From Pseudomonas delhiensis (GTDB lineage Bacteria; Pseudomonadota; Gammaproteobacteria; Pseudomonadales; Pseudomonadaceae), in the NCBI RefSeq assembly GCF_900187975.1, contig NZ_FZPC01000010.1, forward strand, positions 62,001 to 126,000: DNA of 64,000 bases. The letters run 5' to 3'. The translations under genes and the position numbers were made by a program. The notes under the pieces are model-generated. The model was not told where the DNA came from. It saw nothing but the letters and a program-made list of their open reading frames with translations, and ran no database searches. Below, piece by piece: positions 43,398 to 52,499 of the stretch (the stretch's first letter is position 1; every line of letters starts with the position of its first letter).

Positions 43398-45673
43398 CCC
43401 CCGAGCAGATGAAGGACGCCTCGCTGCTGGAGCTCTTCCGCCTGGAGGCCGAAGCCCAGGCCCAGGCCCTCGGCCAGGGCCTGCTGGCGCTGGAGCGCGA
43501 GCCGCGCCAGGCCACCCGGCTGGAAGCCTGCATGCGCGCCGCGCATTCGCTCAAGGGCGCCGCGCGCATCGTCGGCCTGGACGAAGGCGTGCAGGTGGCC
43601 CACGTCATGGAGGAATGCCTGGTGGCCGCCCAGGACGGCCGCCTGCTGCTGGGGGCGGAGCATATAGATGCCTTGCTGGCCGGCACCGACATCCTGCTGC
43701 ACATCGCCGACGTCCAGCCCGGGCGGGCCGCCGCGGCGCGTGCGGCGGTGCCGGACCTGGTGCTGCGCCTGCAGGGCCTGCTGGGCGGGGAGACGGCGCA
43801 AGCCAAGGCGCCGCCTGCCGCGCCGCCGCCCGCTCCCGCCGAAGCCGCGCCGCCGGTGCCGCAGCCGCCCGAGGCCGCCGAGCCGCCGCCCGAACCGGCC
43901 GCAGTCGCGAACCCGCGCAGCCCGGGCGAGGAGGGCACGGGTCGGGTGCTGCGCGTCACCGCCGAGCGCCTGAACCAGTTGCTCGACCTGTCCAGCAAGG
44001 CCCTGGTCGATTCCCAGCGCCTGCAACCGCAGCTGGCCTCGATGCAGCGCCTGAAGCGCCTGCAGGCCACCGCCAGCCGCCTGCTCGACGGCGCCCGCGA
44101 CGCCGCCGGCGCCACCCTCGACCCGCAGGCCCAGGCCTTCCTCGCCGATGCGCGGCGCCTGGTGGGCGAATGCCAGCAACTGCTGGGCGAACAGATGGCC
44201 GAGCTGGACGAGTTCGCCTGGACCACCTCGCAGCGCGCCCAGACCCTCTACGACAGCGCCCTGGCTTGCCGCATGCGGCCCTTCGCCGACGTGCTCGGCG
44301 GCCAGGCGCGGATGGTCCGCGACCTCGGCCGCGAGCTGGGCAAGCCGGTGCGCCTGGAGGTGGACGGGGTGTCCACCCAGGTGGACCGCGAGGTCCTGGA
44401 AAAACTCGAGGCGCCGCTGACGCACCTGTTGCGCAACGCCGTCGACCACGGCATCGAGATGCCGGACGCGCGGCGCCGGGCCGGCAAGCCGGAGCAGGGG
44501 CTGATCCGCCTGCTGGCGCGGCACCATGCCGGCATGCTGGTGCTGGACCTGCGCGACGACGGCGCCGGCGTCGACCTGCAGCGCCTGCGCGAAGGCATCG
44601 TGCGCCGCGGCCTGTCCACCGCGGACACCGCCGCGCGGATGTCCGAGGAAGAGCTGCTGGCCTTCCTCTTCCTGCCCGGCTTCAGCCTGCGCGAGCAGGT
44701 CACCGAGGTCTCCGGCCGCGGCGTCGGCCTGGACGCCGTGCAGCACATGGTGCGCCAGCTGCGCGGCGGCATCCGCATGGAGCAGGTGCAGGGCCAGGGC
44801 AGCCATTTCCACATCGAGGTGCCGCTGACCCTCTCGGTGGTGCGCAGCCTGGTGGTGGAGATCGGCGGCGAGGCCTACGCCTTCCCCCTGGCGCACATCG
44901 AGCGCATGCGCAGCCTGGCGGCGGAGGAGATCGTGCAGATCGAGGGCCGCCAGCAGTTCTGGCACGAGGGCCGGCACGTCGGCCTGGTGGCGGCGCACCA
45001 GCTGCTGCAGCGCCCGGAAGGCCGTGCGCCGGAAGGCGACATCCCGCTGGTGCTGATCCGCGAGCGCGACACCCTGTACGGCGTGGCGGTGGAGCGCTTC
45101 ATCGGCGAGCGCACCCTGGTGGTGATGCCGCTGGACGCGCGCCTGGGCAAGGTCCAGGACGTGTCCGCCGGCGCCGTGCTGGACGATGGCACCCCGGTGC
45201 TGATCCTCGACGTCGAGGACATGCTGCGTTCGGTGGACAAGCTGCTGGCCAGCGGCCGCCTGGAACGCATCGACGCCGGCAACCGCCAGGGCGCGATGCT
45301 GCGCAAGCGCGTGCTGGTGGTGGACGACTCGCTGACGGTGCGCGAACTGGAGCGCAAGCTGCTGGCCGGCCGCGGCTACGACGTGGCGGTGGCTGTGGAC
45401 GGCATGGATGGCTGGAACGCCCTGCGCTCGGAGCGCTTCGACCTGGTCATCACGGATATCGACATGCCCCGCATGGACGGTATAGAACTGGTCGGGCTGA
45501 TCCGCCGCGACGCCCGCCTGCAGGCCCTGCCGGTCATGGTCGTGTCCTACAAGGACCGCGAGGAGGACCGCCGCCGCGGGCTCGATGCCGGCGCCGACTA
45601 TTACCTGGCCAAGGCCAGTTTCCATGACGAGGCTCTGCTGGATGCGGTGGTCGATCTGATCGGAGGTGCGTAG
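43394..45673 (+). CDS. wspE: Hybrid chemotaxis kinase WspE (HPt-CheA-receiver)
   Basis: A 759-residue CheA-type kinase fused to a C-terminal receiver. The HPt domain has His51 in AAHSLKGAARIVGL; a Pro/Ala-rich linker (about 135-180) precedes dimerisation and the ATPase (LRNAVDHGIEMPDARRRAGK, LRDDGAGVDLQRL, SGRGVGLDAVQHM). A CheW-like region follows (about 475-620), and the receiver (from about 635) has Asp688 in VITDIDMPRMDG. WspE phosphorylates WspR and WspF. The stop TAG at 45671-45673 is the first codon of the inverted repeat that lies before wspF. Confidence 0.94.
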   Translation: MTPEQMKDASLLELFRLEAEAQAQALGQGLLALEREPRQATRLEACMRAAHSLKGAARIVGLDEGVQVAHVMEECLVAAQDGRLLLGAEHIDALLAGTDILLHIADVQPGRAAAARAAVPDLVLRLQGLLGGETAQAKAPPAAPPPAPAEAAPPVPQPPEAAEPPPEPAAVANPRSPGEEGTGRVLRVTAERLNQLLDLSSKALVDSQRLQPQLASMQRLKRLQATASRLLDGARDAAGATLDPQAQAFLADARRLVGECQQLLGEQMAELDEFAWTTSQRAQTLYDSALACRMRPFADVLGGQARMVRDLGRELGKPVRLEVDGVSTQVDREVLEKLEAPLTHLLRNAVDHGIEMPDARRRAGKPEQGLIRLLARHHAGMLVLDLRDDGAGVDLQRLREGIVRRGLSTADTAARMSEEELLAFLFLPGFSLREQVTEVSGRGVGLDAVQHMVRQLRGGIRMEQVQGQGSHFHIEVPLTLSVVRSLVVEIGGEAYAFPLAHIERMRSLAAEEIVQIEGRQQFWHEGRHVGLVAAHQLLQRPEGRAPEGDIPLVLIRERDTLYGVAVERFIGERTLVVMPLDARLGKVQDVSAGAVLDDGTPVLILDVEDMLRSVDKLLASGRLERIDAGNRQGAMLRKRVLVVDDSLTVRELERKLLAGRGYDVAVAVDGMDGWNALRSERFDLVITDIDMPRMDGIELVGLIRRDARLQALPVMVVSYKDREEDRRRGLDAGADYYLAKASFHDEALLDAVVDLIGGA

Positions 45674-45938
45674 GGTCGGCTCCCGTTTCGGCGCGGCCGC
45701 GACGGAGCCGCATTTTGCGCAGAGCAAGGCGCGAGGAGAGAGGTTTGGTTATTCCAAATGAACGACGAGTAACGCGGCGCTGCGCAAAATGCGGCCCGTC
45801 CCTTCGGGTTGCGCGGCAAATCACGCCATGCGTCGTTGCGGGACTTGCCAAGGGAGCGACCATTGCCTGCGTCCCGCGCCTAGCCTGGCGTGATTTGTCG
45901 CGGCAACGCGGCTCGCGCCGAAACGGGAACCGACCCTA
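45671..45938. repeat. 268-bp nested palindromic element inserted between wspE and wspF
   Basis: Outer arms of 25 bases with one mismatch: TAGGGTCGGCTCCCGTTTCG... (45671-45695) against its complement (45914-45938). Inside are a perfect 16-bp repeat GCCGCATTTTGCGCAG (45707-45722) paired with 45780-45795, a small TTTGG/CCAAA hairpin (45744-45758), a second 16-base pair GCGGCAAATCACGCCA (45813-45828) with 45886-45901 (one mismatch), and GCGGGAC/GTCCCGC (45838-45844, 45871-45877). The left arm begins at the wspE stop and the right arm ends 2 bases before the wspF ATG. It differs from the REP families in the rest of the window and does not code for protein. Confidence 0.85.
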
Positions 45939-45940
45939 AG

Positions 45941-46948
45941 ATGAGGATAGGCATCGTCAACGACATGCCGCTGGCGGTGGAGGCATTGCGCCGCGCATTG
46001 GCCTTCGAACCCTCGCACCGCGTGCTCTGGGTGGCCGGCAATGGCGCCGAGGCCGTGGAAATGTGCGCCGCGCAGACCCCCGACGTGGTGCTGATGGACC
46101 TGCTGATGCCGGTGATGGACGGCGTCGAGGCCACGCGGCGGATCATGGCCGCCTCGCCCTGCGCCATCATCGTGGTCACCGTGGACCTGGAGCAGAACCT
46201 CTCGCGGGTGTTCGAGGCCATGGGCTGCGGCGCGGTGGACGCGGTGAACACCCCGGCGCTGGGCGTCGGCGACTCCCTGGAGGCGGCCCGCCCGCTGCTG
46301 CGCAAGCTGCAGAACCTGGCCTGGCTGTCGGCCCCGGGCAATGCCCGGCCGCGCAGCGAGGTCGCCGTGCGCGACAACCCCGCCAAGGCCCGCCGCCTGG
46401 TGGCCGTGGGCGCCTCGGCCGGCGGCCCGGCGGCCCTGGCCGAACTGCTGGGCAAACTGCCGGCGAGCTTTTCCGCGGCCATGGTGGTGGTGCAGCACGT
46501 GGACGAAGTGTTCGCCGCCGGCATGGCCGAATGGCTGGCCAGCCAGGCCAGCATCCCGGTGCGCCTGGCGCGCAACGGCGAGGTGCCGCAGCCCGGCTGC
46601 GTGCTGCTGGCCGGCACCAACGACCACATCCGCCTGCAACGCAACGGCGAGCTGGCCTACACCGCCGAACCCTGCGGGCACATCTACCGGCCCTCGATCG
46701 ACGTGTTCTTCGACAGCGTGGCCGACAACTGGGTGGGCCAGGCCACCGGCGTGCTGCTCACCGGCATGGGCCGCGACGGCGCCCAGGGCCTCAAGCACAT
46801 GCGCGAGCGCGGCTTCCTGACGCTGGCCCAGGACCAGGCCAGCAGCGCGGTCTATGGCATGCCCAAGGCCGCCGCGGTGATCGGCGCCGCCACCGAGATC
46901 CGCGCCCTGGGCGATATCGCCCGGCGCCTGGGCGAACTGTACGGCTGA
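45941..46948 (+). CDS. wspF: Chemoreceptor methylesterase WspF
   Basis: A 335-residue CheB-type methylesterase that resets WspA. The receiver has Asp53 (VLMDLLMPVMDG) and the catalytic triad is visible as Ser159 (GASAGGP), His (VVQHVDE) and Asp (GMGRDGAQGL). Loss of WspF locks the pathway on and gives wrinkly, high c-di-GMP colonies. The ATG at 45941 fits the family N-terminus. Its ribosome site lies inside the right arm of the palindrome, so translation may depend on that structure. A GTG at 45890 gives 17 extra residues and is less likely. Confidence 0.93.
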   Translation: MRIGIVNDMPLAVEALRRALAFEPSHRVLWVAGNGAEAVEMCAAQTPDVVLMDLLMPVMDGVEATRRIMAASPCAIIVVTVDLEQNLSRVFEAMGCGAVDAVNTPALGVGDSLEAARPLLRKLQNLAWLSAPGNARPRSEVAVRDNPAKARRLVAVGASAGGPAALAELLGKLPASFSAAMVVVQHVDEVFAAGMAEWLASQASIPVRLARNGEVPQPGCVLLAGTNDHIRLQRNGELAYTAEPCGHIYRPSIDVFFDSVADNWVGQATGVLLTGMGRDGAQGLKHMRERGFLTLAQDQASSAVYGMPKAAAVIGAATEIRALGDIARRLGELYG

Positions 46949-46984
46949 CATTCCGGAGGGAGCGCCAGCGGCGCCAGAACGACG

Positions 46985-48007
46985 ATGAATCCCAAGCATA
47001 GCGAGAAGCCCTTGATCACCCCGGACGACACCGCGGTCATGGTCCTGCTGGTCGACGACCAGGCCATGATCGGCGAAGCCGTGCGCCGCGCCCTGGCCGA
47101 CGACAGCGGTATCGACTTCCACTTCTGCTCCGACGCCACCCAGGCCATCGAGCAGGCCCTGCAGATCCGCCCGACGGTGATCCTCCAGGATCTGGTGATG
47201 CCCGACACCGACGGCCTCGACCTGGTGCGCCAGTACCGCCGCCACCCGCAGACGCGGGACATCCCGATCATCGTCCTGTCGACCAAGGAGGAGCCGCAGG
47301 TCAAGAGCGCCGCCTTCGCCGCCGGGGCCAACGACTACCTGGTCAAGCTGCCCGACGCCATCGAGCTGGTGGCGCGGGTGCGCTACCACTCGCGCTCCTT
47401 CCTGGCCCTGCAGCAGCGCGACGAGGCCTACCGCGCCCTGCGCGAGAGCCAGCAGAAGCTGCTGGAGACCAACCTGGTGCTGCAGCGGCTGATGAATTCC
47501 GACGGCCTCACCGGGCTGTCCAACCGCCGGCACTTCGACGAGTACCTGGAAATGGAATGGCGCCGCGCCCTGCGCGAGCAGAGCCAGCTGTCGCTGCTGC
47601 TGATCGACGTCGACCACTTCAAGGCCTACAACGACACCTTCGGCCACGTCGCCGGCGACGAGGCGCTGCGCCGCGTCGCCGGCACCATCCGCGAGAGCTG
47701 CGCGCGTTCCTCCGACCTGCCGGCGCGCTACGGCGGCGAGGAGTTCGCCATCATCCTCCCGGGCACCTCGCCGGGCGGCGCGCGGCTGCTGGCGGAAAAG
47801 CTGCGGCTGACCGTGCAGGCCCTGGGCATCGCCCACGAGGAGCCGGATTCCGGCGCGGTGCTGACGGTCAGCGTCGGCGTGGCGACCCTCACCCCGGGGC
47901 AGGGCGAAAGCTGCCTGCGGCTGATCGAGCACGCCGACCGCGCGCTCTACAACGCCAAGCACGGCGGGCGCAACCAGGTCGGGGTGGACGGCGGCCCGAC
48001 CGGCTGA
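46985..48007 (+). CDS. wspR: Response regulator diguanylate cyclase WspR
   Basis: A 340-residue response regulator that makes c-di-GMP from two GTP when phosphorylated by WspE. Receiver with Asp69 ([12 protein letters not shown]), a coiled-coil stalk (about 140-172), and a GGDEF domain with GGEEF at 250-254 and an allosteric I-site RSSD at 241-244. All GTP and Mg residues ([19 protein letters not shown]) are present, so the enzyme should be active and inhibited by its product. 36 bases after wspF. Confidence 0.95.
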   Translation: MNPKHSEKPLITPDDTAVMVLLVDDQAMIGEAVRRALADDSGIDFHFCSDATQAIEQALQIRPTVILQDLVMPDTDGLDLVRQYRRHPQTRDIPIIVLSTKEEPQVKSAAFAAGANDYLVKLPDAIELVARVRYHSRSFLALQQRDEAYRALRESQQKLLETNLVLQRLMNSDGLTGLSNRRHFDEYLEMEWRRALREQSQLSLLLIDVDHFKAYNDTFGHVAGDEALRRVAGTIRESCARSSDLPARYGGEEFAIILPGTSPGGARLLAEKLRLTVQALGIAHEEPDSGAVLTVSVGVATLTPGQGESCLRLIEHADRALYNAKHGGRNQVGVDGGPTG

Positions 48008-48012
48008 CGCAT

Positions 48013-48034
48013 AGCCGCCCATGGGCGGCTTTCT
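48013..48034 (+). terminator. Intrinsic terminator-like hairpin after wspR
   Basis: Perfect stem AGCCGCCC/GGGCGGCT with a 2-base loop followed by TTTC. It ends the wsp operon; prfB begins 50 bases later with a TATACT -10-like box at 48039-48044. Confidence 0.7.
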
Positions 48035-48085
48035 CGGGTATACTTCCGGGTTTTTCCACGCCATTACCCGTGAGTGCTGACCGTC

Positions 48086-49181
48086 ATGGAAATCAACCCG
48101 ATCCTCAACAGCATCAAGGACCTCTCCGACCGCACCCAGTCCATTCGGGGGTATCTTTGACTACGATCTGAAGCATGATCGTCTGGTCGAAGTGAACCGC
48201 GAGCTGGAAGACCCGGCCGTCTGGAACAACCCCGAATACGCCCAGAACCTGGGCCGCGAGCGCGCCACCCTGGCGCAGATCGTCGAGACCCTCGACGAGC
48301 TGACCGGCGGCCTGGCCGACTCCAGCGACCTGCTGGACATGGCGGTCGAGGAAAACGACGAAGGTGCCGTCAACGACGTCGCGACCGAAGTCGAGCGCCT
48401 GCGCGAGATCCTCGAGAAGCTGGAATTCCGCCGCATGTTCAGCGGCGAGATGGACCCGAACAACGCCTACCTGGACATCCAGGCCGGCTCCGGCGGCACC
48501 GAGGCCCAGGACTGGGCCAACATGCTGCTGCGCATGTACCTGCGCTGGGCCGACAAGCACGGCTTCGACGCCGAGATCGTCGAACTGTCCGAGGGCGAGG
48601 TCGCCGGCATCAAGGGCGCCACCGTGCACATCAAGGGCGAGTACGCCTTCGGCTGGCTGCGCACCGAGATCGGCGTGCACCGCCTGGTGCGCAAGAGCCC
48701 GTTCGACTCCGGCAACCGCCGCCACACCTCGTTCACCGCGGTGTTCGTCTCGCCCGAGATCGACGACAACATCGAGATCGAGATCAACCCGGCCGACCTG
48801 CGCATCGACACCTACCGCTCCTCCGGCGCCGGCGGCCAGCACGTGAACACCACCGATTCGGCGGTGCGCATCACCCACGTGCCGACCAATACCGTGGTGG
48901 CGTGCCAGAACGAACGCTCCCAACACGCCAACAGGGACACCGCCATGAAGATGCTGCGGGCCCGGTTGTACGAGCAGGAGATGCAGAAGCGCAACGCGGC
49001 GTCCCAGGCCCTGGAAGACAGCAAGTCGGACATCGGCTGGGGCCACCAGATCCGCTCCTACGTGCTCGACCAGTCGCGGATCAAGGACCTGCGTACCGGC
49101 GTCGAGCGTAGCGACTGCGACAAGGTGCTCGACGGCGACCTGGACGAGTACCTGGAAGCCAGCCTGAAGCAGGGCCTGTAA
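48086..49181 (+). CDS. prfB: Peptide chain release factor 2, programmed +1 frameshift
   Basis: RF2 ends translation at UGA and UAA. The gene begins at ATG 48086 and reaches an in-frame TGA (48158-48160) after 24 codons in the standard shift site CGG GGG TAT CTT TGA C. Reading shifts by one base (the T at 48158 is skipped), and the long frame continues to 49181, giving 364 residues. The domain with GGQ ([20 protein letters not shown]) and the stop-recognition SPF motif ([14 protein letters not shown]) are present. Autoregulation by RF2 level is known for this site. The internal start at 48192 is an artefact. Confidence 0.96.
48145..48161 (+). promoter_or_regulatory. prfB +1 frameshift site
   Basis: The segment CGGGGGTATCTTTGAC contains an internal Shine-Dalgarno-like GGGGG, three bases before CTT, followed by a TGA stop. 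When RF2 is scarce the ribosome slips on CTT T and enters the +1 frame. Confidence 0.92.
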
Positions 49182-49194
49182 TAAACCGCACCCC

Positions 49195-49253
49195 GTAGGA
49201 GCGAGCTTGCTCGCGAACCCGTCGAAGAGCTTCGCGAGCAAGCTCGCTCCTGC
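49195..49253. repeat. REP palindrome before lysS
   Basis: GTAGGAGCGAGCTTGCTCGC at 49195 pairs with GCGAGCAAGCTCGCTCCTGC ending at 49253 around a short loop. It is located between prfB and lysS, whose ATG at 49298 lies 45 bases downstream. Confidence 0.8.
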
Positions 49254-49297
49254 ACGATTTCCCCATTTGATCTAGACGCCAGGCAGATAGAACGACC

Positions 49298-50803
49298 ATG
49301 AGCGACCAACAACTCGACCAGCACGAACTGCAGCAGGAAGAAAACAAGCTGATCGCCCAGCGCAAGGAAAAGCTTGCCGCCGTGCGCGAGGCCAAGGCCA
49401 TCGCCTTCCCCAACGACTTCCGCCGCGACAGCTACTTCGCGGACCTGCAGAAGCAGTACGCCGACAAGACCAAGGAAGAGCTGGAAGCCGCAGCCATCCC
49501 GGTCAAGGTCGCCGGTCGCATCATGCTCAACCGCGGTTCCTTCATCGTCCTGCAGGACAGCAGCGACCGCCTGCAGGTGTACGTCAACCGCAAGACCCTG
49601 CCCGAAGAGACCCTGGCCGAGATCAAGACCTGGGACCTGGGCGACATCATCGGCGCCGAAGGCGTGCTGGCCCGCTCCGGCAAGGGCGACCTGTACGTCG
49701 ACATGAACGACGTGCGCCTGCTGACCAAGTCGCTGCGCCCGCTGCCGGACAAGCACCACGGCCTGACCGACACCGAGCAGCGCTACCGCCAGCGCTACGT
49801 CGACCTGATCGTCAACGAGGAAACCCGCCACACCTTCCGCGTGCGTTCCCAGGTGATCGCCCACATCCGCCGCTTCCTCAGCGACCGCGGTTTCCTCGAA
49901 GTGGAAACCCCGATGCTGCAGACCATCCCCGGCGGCGCCGCGGCCAAGCCCTTCGCCACCCACCACAACGCGCTGGACATGGCCATGTTCCTGCGCATCG
50001 CCCCGGAGCTGTACCTCAAGCGCCTGGTGGTCGGCGGCTTCGAGAAGGTCTTCGAGATCAACCGCAACTTCCGCAACGAAGGCGTCTCGACCCGGCACAA
50101 CCCCGAGTTCACCATGCTCGAGTTCTACCAGGCCTACGCCGACTACGAAGACAACATGGACCTGACCGAGGAACTGTTCCGCGAGCTGGCCCAGGCGGTG
50201 CTCGGCACCACCGACGTGCCCTACGGCGACAAGGTCTTCCACTTCGGCGAGCCGTTCGCCCGCCTGTCGGTGTTCGACGCCATCCTCAAGTACAACCCGG
50301 ACATCACCGCGGCCGACCTGCAGGACGTCGACAAGGCCCGCGCGATCGCCAAGCAGGCCGGCGCCAAGGTCCTCGGCCACGAAGGCCTGGGCAAGCTGCA
50401 GGTGATGATTTTCGAGGAGCTGGTGGAGCACAAGCTGGAACAGCCGCACTTCATCACCCAGTACCCCTTCGAGGTCTCCCCGCTGGCCCGCCGCAACGAC
50501 CAGGACCCGAGCGTCACCGACCGCTTCGAGCTGTTCATCGGCGGCCGCGAGATCGCCAACGCCTACTCCGAGCTGAACGACGCCGAGGACCAGGCCGAGC
50601 GCTTCATGCTGCAGGTCAAGGAGAAGGACGCCGGTGACGACGAGGCGATGCACTACGACGCCGACTTCATCAACGCCCTGGAATACGGCATGCCGCCCAC
50701 CGCCGGCGAAGGCATCGGCATCGACCGCCTGGTGATGCTGCTGACCAACTCGCCGTCGATCCGCGACGTGATCCTGTTCCCGCACATGCGCCCGCAGGCG
50801 TAA
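49298..50803 (+). CDS. lysS: Lysyl-tRNA synthetase, class II
   Basis: A 501-residue class II synthetase. OB-fold anticodon-binding domain (about 60-160, [20 protein letters not shown]) precedes the catalytic core with motif 2 [20 protein letters not shown] and motif 3 [15 protein letters not shown]. It is downstream of prfB as in most gammaproteobacteria. A clear intrinsic terminator follows. Cytosolic. Confidence 0.98.
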   Translation: MSDQQLDQHELQQEENKLIAQRKEKLAAVREAKAIAFPNDFRRDSYFADLQKQYADKTKEELEAAAIPVKVAGRIMLNRGSFIVLQDSSDRLQVYVNRKTLPEETLAEIKTWDLGDIIGAEGVLARSGKGDLYVDMNDVRLLTKSLRPLPDKHHGLTDTEQRYRQRYVDLIVNEETRHTFRVRSQVIAHIRRFLSDRGFLEVETPMLQTIPGGAAAKPFATHHNALDMAMFLRIAPELYLKRLVVGGFEKVFEINRNFRNEGVSTRHNPEFTMLEFYQAYADYEDNMDLTEELFRELAQAVLGTTDVPYGDKVFHFGEPFARLSVFDAILKYNPDITAADLQDVDKARAIAKQAGAKVLGHEGLGKLQVMIFEELVEHKLEQPHFITQYPFEVSPLARRNDQDPSVTDRFELFIGGREIANAYSELNDAEDQAERFMLQVKEKDAGDDEAMHYDADFINALEYGMPPTAGEGIGIDRLVMLLTNSPSIRDVILFPHMRPQA

Positions 50804-50817
50804 GCGCCGGAGCTGTG

Positions 50818-50844
50818 GAAAAGCCGCCTTAGGGCGGCTTTTTC
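50818..50844 (+). terminator. Intrinsic terminator of lysS
   Basis: Stem AAAAGCCGCC / GGGCGGCTTTT around a 3-4 base loop (50819-50843), followed by TTTC. Perfectly placed 15 bases after the lysS stop. Confidence 0.85.
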
Positions 50845-50929
50845 ATGCCCGCGCGACGGCCGGTCGCGGACACAGCCTCCTTCCAACCCGTAGGGCGGAG
50901 TCCGCCCCTGCGGTTCCAGGAAGCACGGA

Positions 50930-51070
50930 TGTAGGAGCAACTGTCTTGCAGTCCGCGCCGGGGTGCTCTTTGTAGGAGCGGGCCCTGCCCGCGATTTCGC
51001 GCGCAGGGCGCGCTCCTACAGGGGAATGGCGTAGGTGGGGCAGCGTAGGAGCGGACTCCGTCCGCGATCG
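50930..51070. repeat. REP palindrome and half-sites between lysS and TetR
   Basis: 50971-51020 is a TGTAGGAGCGGGCCCTGCCC palindrome with one extra T, and about 51045-51070 is a single GTAGGAGCGGACTCCGTCCG arm. No gene is seen in the 365-base gap; the 3' end holds the TetR promoter region. Confidence 0.75.
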
Positions 51071-51168
51071 TCTCCGCCTTCCGCACCTGACGTCTCGGCG
51101 GCCCCCCGATTGATTCCCCGCGCAAAAGTCCGAACAATGCGCCATCGCCCGCGAGCGGAGGAAACACC

Positions 51169-51882
51169 GTGCCCCGAGCAGTTCCCAGAGACAGCGCCGC
51201 CCAGGCCGCCAGTGCGGTGGCCGAGAGTGTCCGGTACCAGGGCCGCAAGGCCGCCCGCCAGGGCAGCGAGCAGCGCCGCCAGGCGATCCTCGACGCGGCC
51301 ATGCGCATCATCGTCCGCGAGGGCGTGCGGGCCGTGCGCCACCGGGCGGTGGCGGCCGAGGCGGACGTGCCGCTGTCGGCCACCACCTACTACTTCAAGG
51401 ACATCGACGACCTCATCACCGACACCTTCGCGCTCTTCGTCGAACGCAGCGCCGAGGCCCTGTCGGCCTTCTGGGCCAGCGTCGAGGGCGACCTGCAGGC
51501 CCTGGCCGCCGGCCTCACCGGCAGCCCCGAGGCACGCCGCGAGCTGGCCGACCGCATCGCCGAGCTGGCCATCCAGTACGTGCGCGTGCAGCTCACCGAG
51601 CGCCGCGAGCACCTGCTGGCCGAGCAGGCGTTCCGCCAGGAGGCGCTGCTCAACCCGCGCCTGGAACAGCTGGCGCAGAGCCACAGGCGCATCCTCTCCC
51701 TGGGCGTGGTGCACTTCTTCGAGGTGCTCGGCTCGCAGCAGCCGGAACAGGACGCCAAGGTGTTGACGGCCATCATCCTGCAGATGGAGTATCAGGGCCT
51801 GCTGGATGGCGTGGAGCACCTGGACACCGTGGAGATGCGCGCCATCCTGACCCGCTACCTGTACCTGGTGCTGGGCCTCTGA
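51169..51882 (+). CDS. TetR-family transcriptional regulator
   Basis: A 237-residue TetR regulator. Basic N-terminus, then the helix-turn-helix from about residue 37 (RRQAILDAAMRIIVREGVRA, VAAEADVPLSATTYYFKDID) and an all-helical ligand domain. In P. aeruginosa the equivalent after lysS is PA3699. The next gene, a lipoprotein, starts 53 bases downstream on the same strand, so it may be co-transcribed. Ligand unknown. Confidence 0.9.
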   Translation: MPRAVPRDSAAQAASAVAESVRYQGRKAARQGSEQRRQAILDAAMRIIVREGVRAVRHRAVAAEADVPLSATTYYFKDIDDLITDTFALFVERSAEALSAFWASVEGDLQALAAGLTGSPEARRELADRIAELAIQYVRVQLTERREHLLAEQAFRQEALLNPRLEQLAQSHRRILSLGVVHFFEVLGSQQPEQDAKVLTAIILQMEYQGLLDGVEHLDTVEMRAILTRYLYLVLGL

Positions 51883-51935
51883 GCCCGCCGACGACCCCAT
51901 ATGGCGTGCCGCCCGCGGCCCCTGAGGAGACTTCG

Positions 51936-52499
51936 ATGAAAGCCTGGCGCGCCTTGCTGCTGTTGAGCATCCTCCTGCTCGGCGGCTGCCTGGTGACCTT
52001 CAAGGAGCCGATCCCGGCGAAGGAGGCCGCGCCCAAGCAGTTGCTCGGCCAGTGGTCGCGGATCGACGAATACGGCGAGGAACAGTTCCTCGAGATCAGC
52101 CGCACCGGCGAGGGCCTGTACCGCGCCTTCAGCTACTACGACGACAGCGGCAACACCGACAGCGCCGAAGACCTGCCCTTCACCGTGGCCCACCACGGCC
52201 AGCGCTGGTACCTGTCCGCCGAACTGCCCAAGAGCCAGGGCGGCAACTACGTGCTGGCCGGCTTCGAAATCACCGACAAGGACGAGCTGGTGGTCTACTC
52301 GCTGGACGTCGAGCAGGTCCTCCAGGCCATGGCCAAGGGCACCCTGCGGGGCCAGAAGGTGGACAGCGAGCAGGGCGCCGGCGCCCTGGTGGCCAGCCCC
52401 CTGGGCGACGTCCTGGCCTACCTGGACGACCCCGCCAACGCCGAAGTCTTCAGCGAAGCGCTACGCTTCCAGCGAGTGACTCCGGGAGAACGCCCATGA
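51936..52499 (+). CDS. Uncharacterised lipoprotein upstream of DUF1704 gene
   Basis: A 187-residue lipoprotein (lipobox LLGGC, Cys about residue 18) with a beta-rich mature part; the segment LLGQWSRIDEYGEEQFLEIS resembles a calycin-type beginning. No confident family. A GAGGAGA site precedes the ATG at 51936. Its stop overlaps the start of the DUF1704 gene as ATGA, suggesting coupled expression and a shared function in the envelope. Confidence 0.75.
   Translation: MKAWRALLLLSILLLGGCLVTFKEPIPAKEAAPKQLLGQWSRIDEYGEEQFLEISRTGEGLYRAFSYYDDSGNTDSAEDLPFTVAHHGQRWYLSAELPKSQGGNYVLAGFEITDKDELVVYSLDVEQVLQAMAKGTLRGQKVDSEQGAGALVASPLGDVLAYLDDPANAEVFSEALRFQRVTPGERP

Noticed and set aside
42965-45727. 920-residue minus-strand frame opposite wspE
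   Set aside because: Antisense shadow; wspE on the plus strand has all CheA motifs and the frame here has no motif.
45671-45938. Insertion sequence or group II intron
   Set aside because: No transposase or reverse transcriptase frame and too short; terminal arms fit at most a non-autonomous element, reported as a repeat.
48192-49181. Start of prfB at the internal ATG
   Set aside because: The real start is at 48086 with a programmed +1 shift; the internal ATG would lose the conserved N-terminus.
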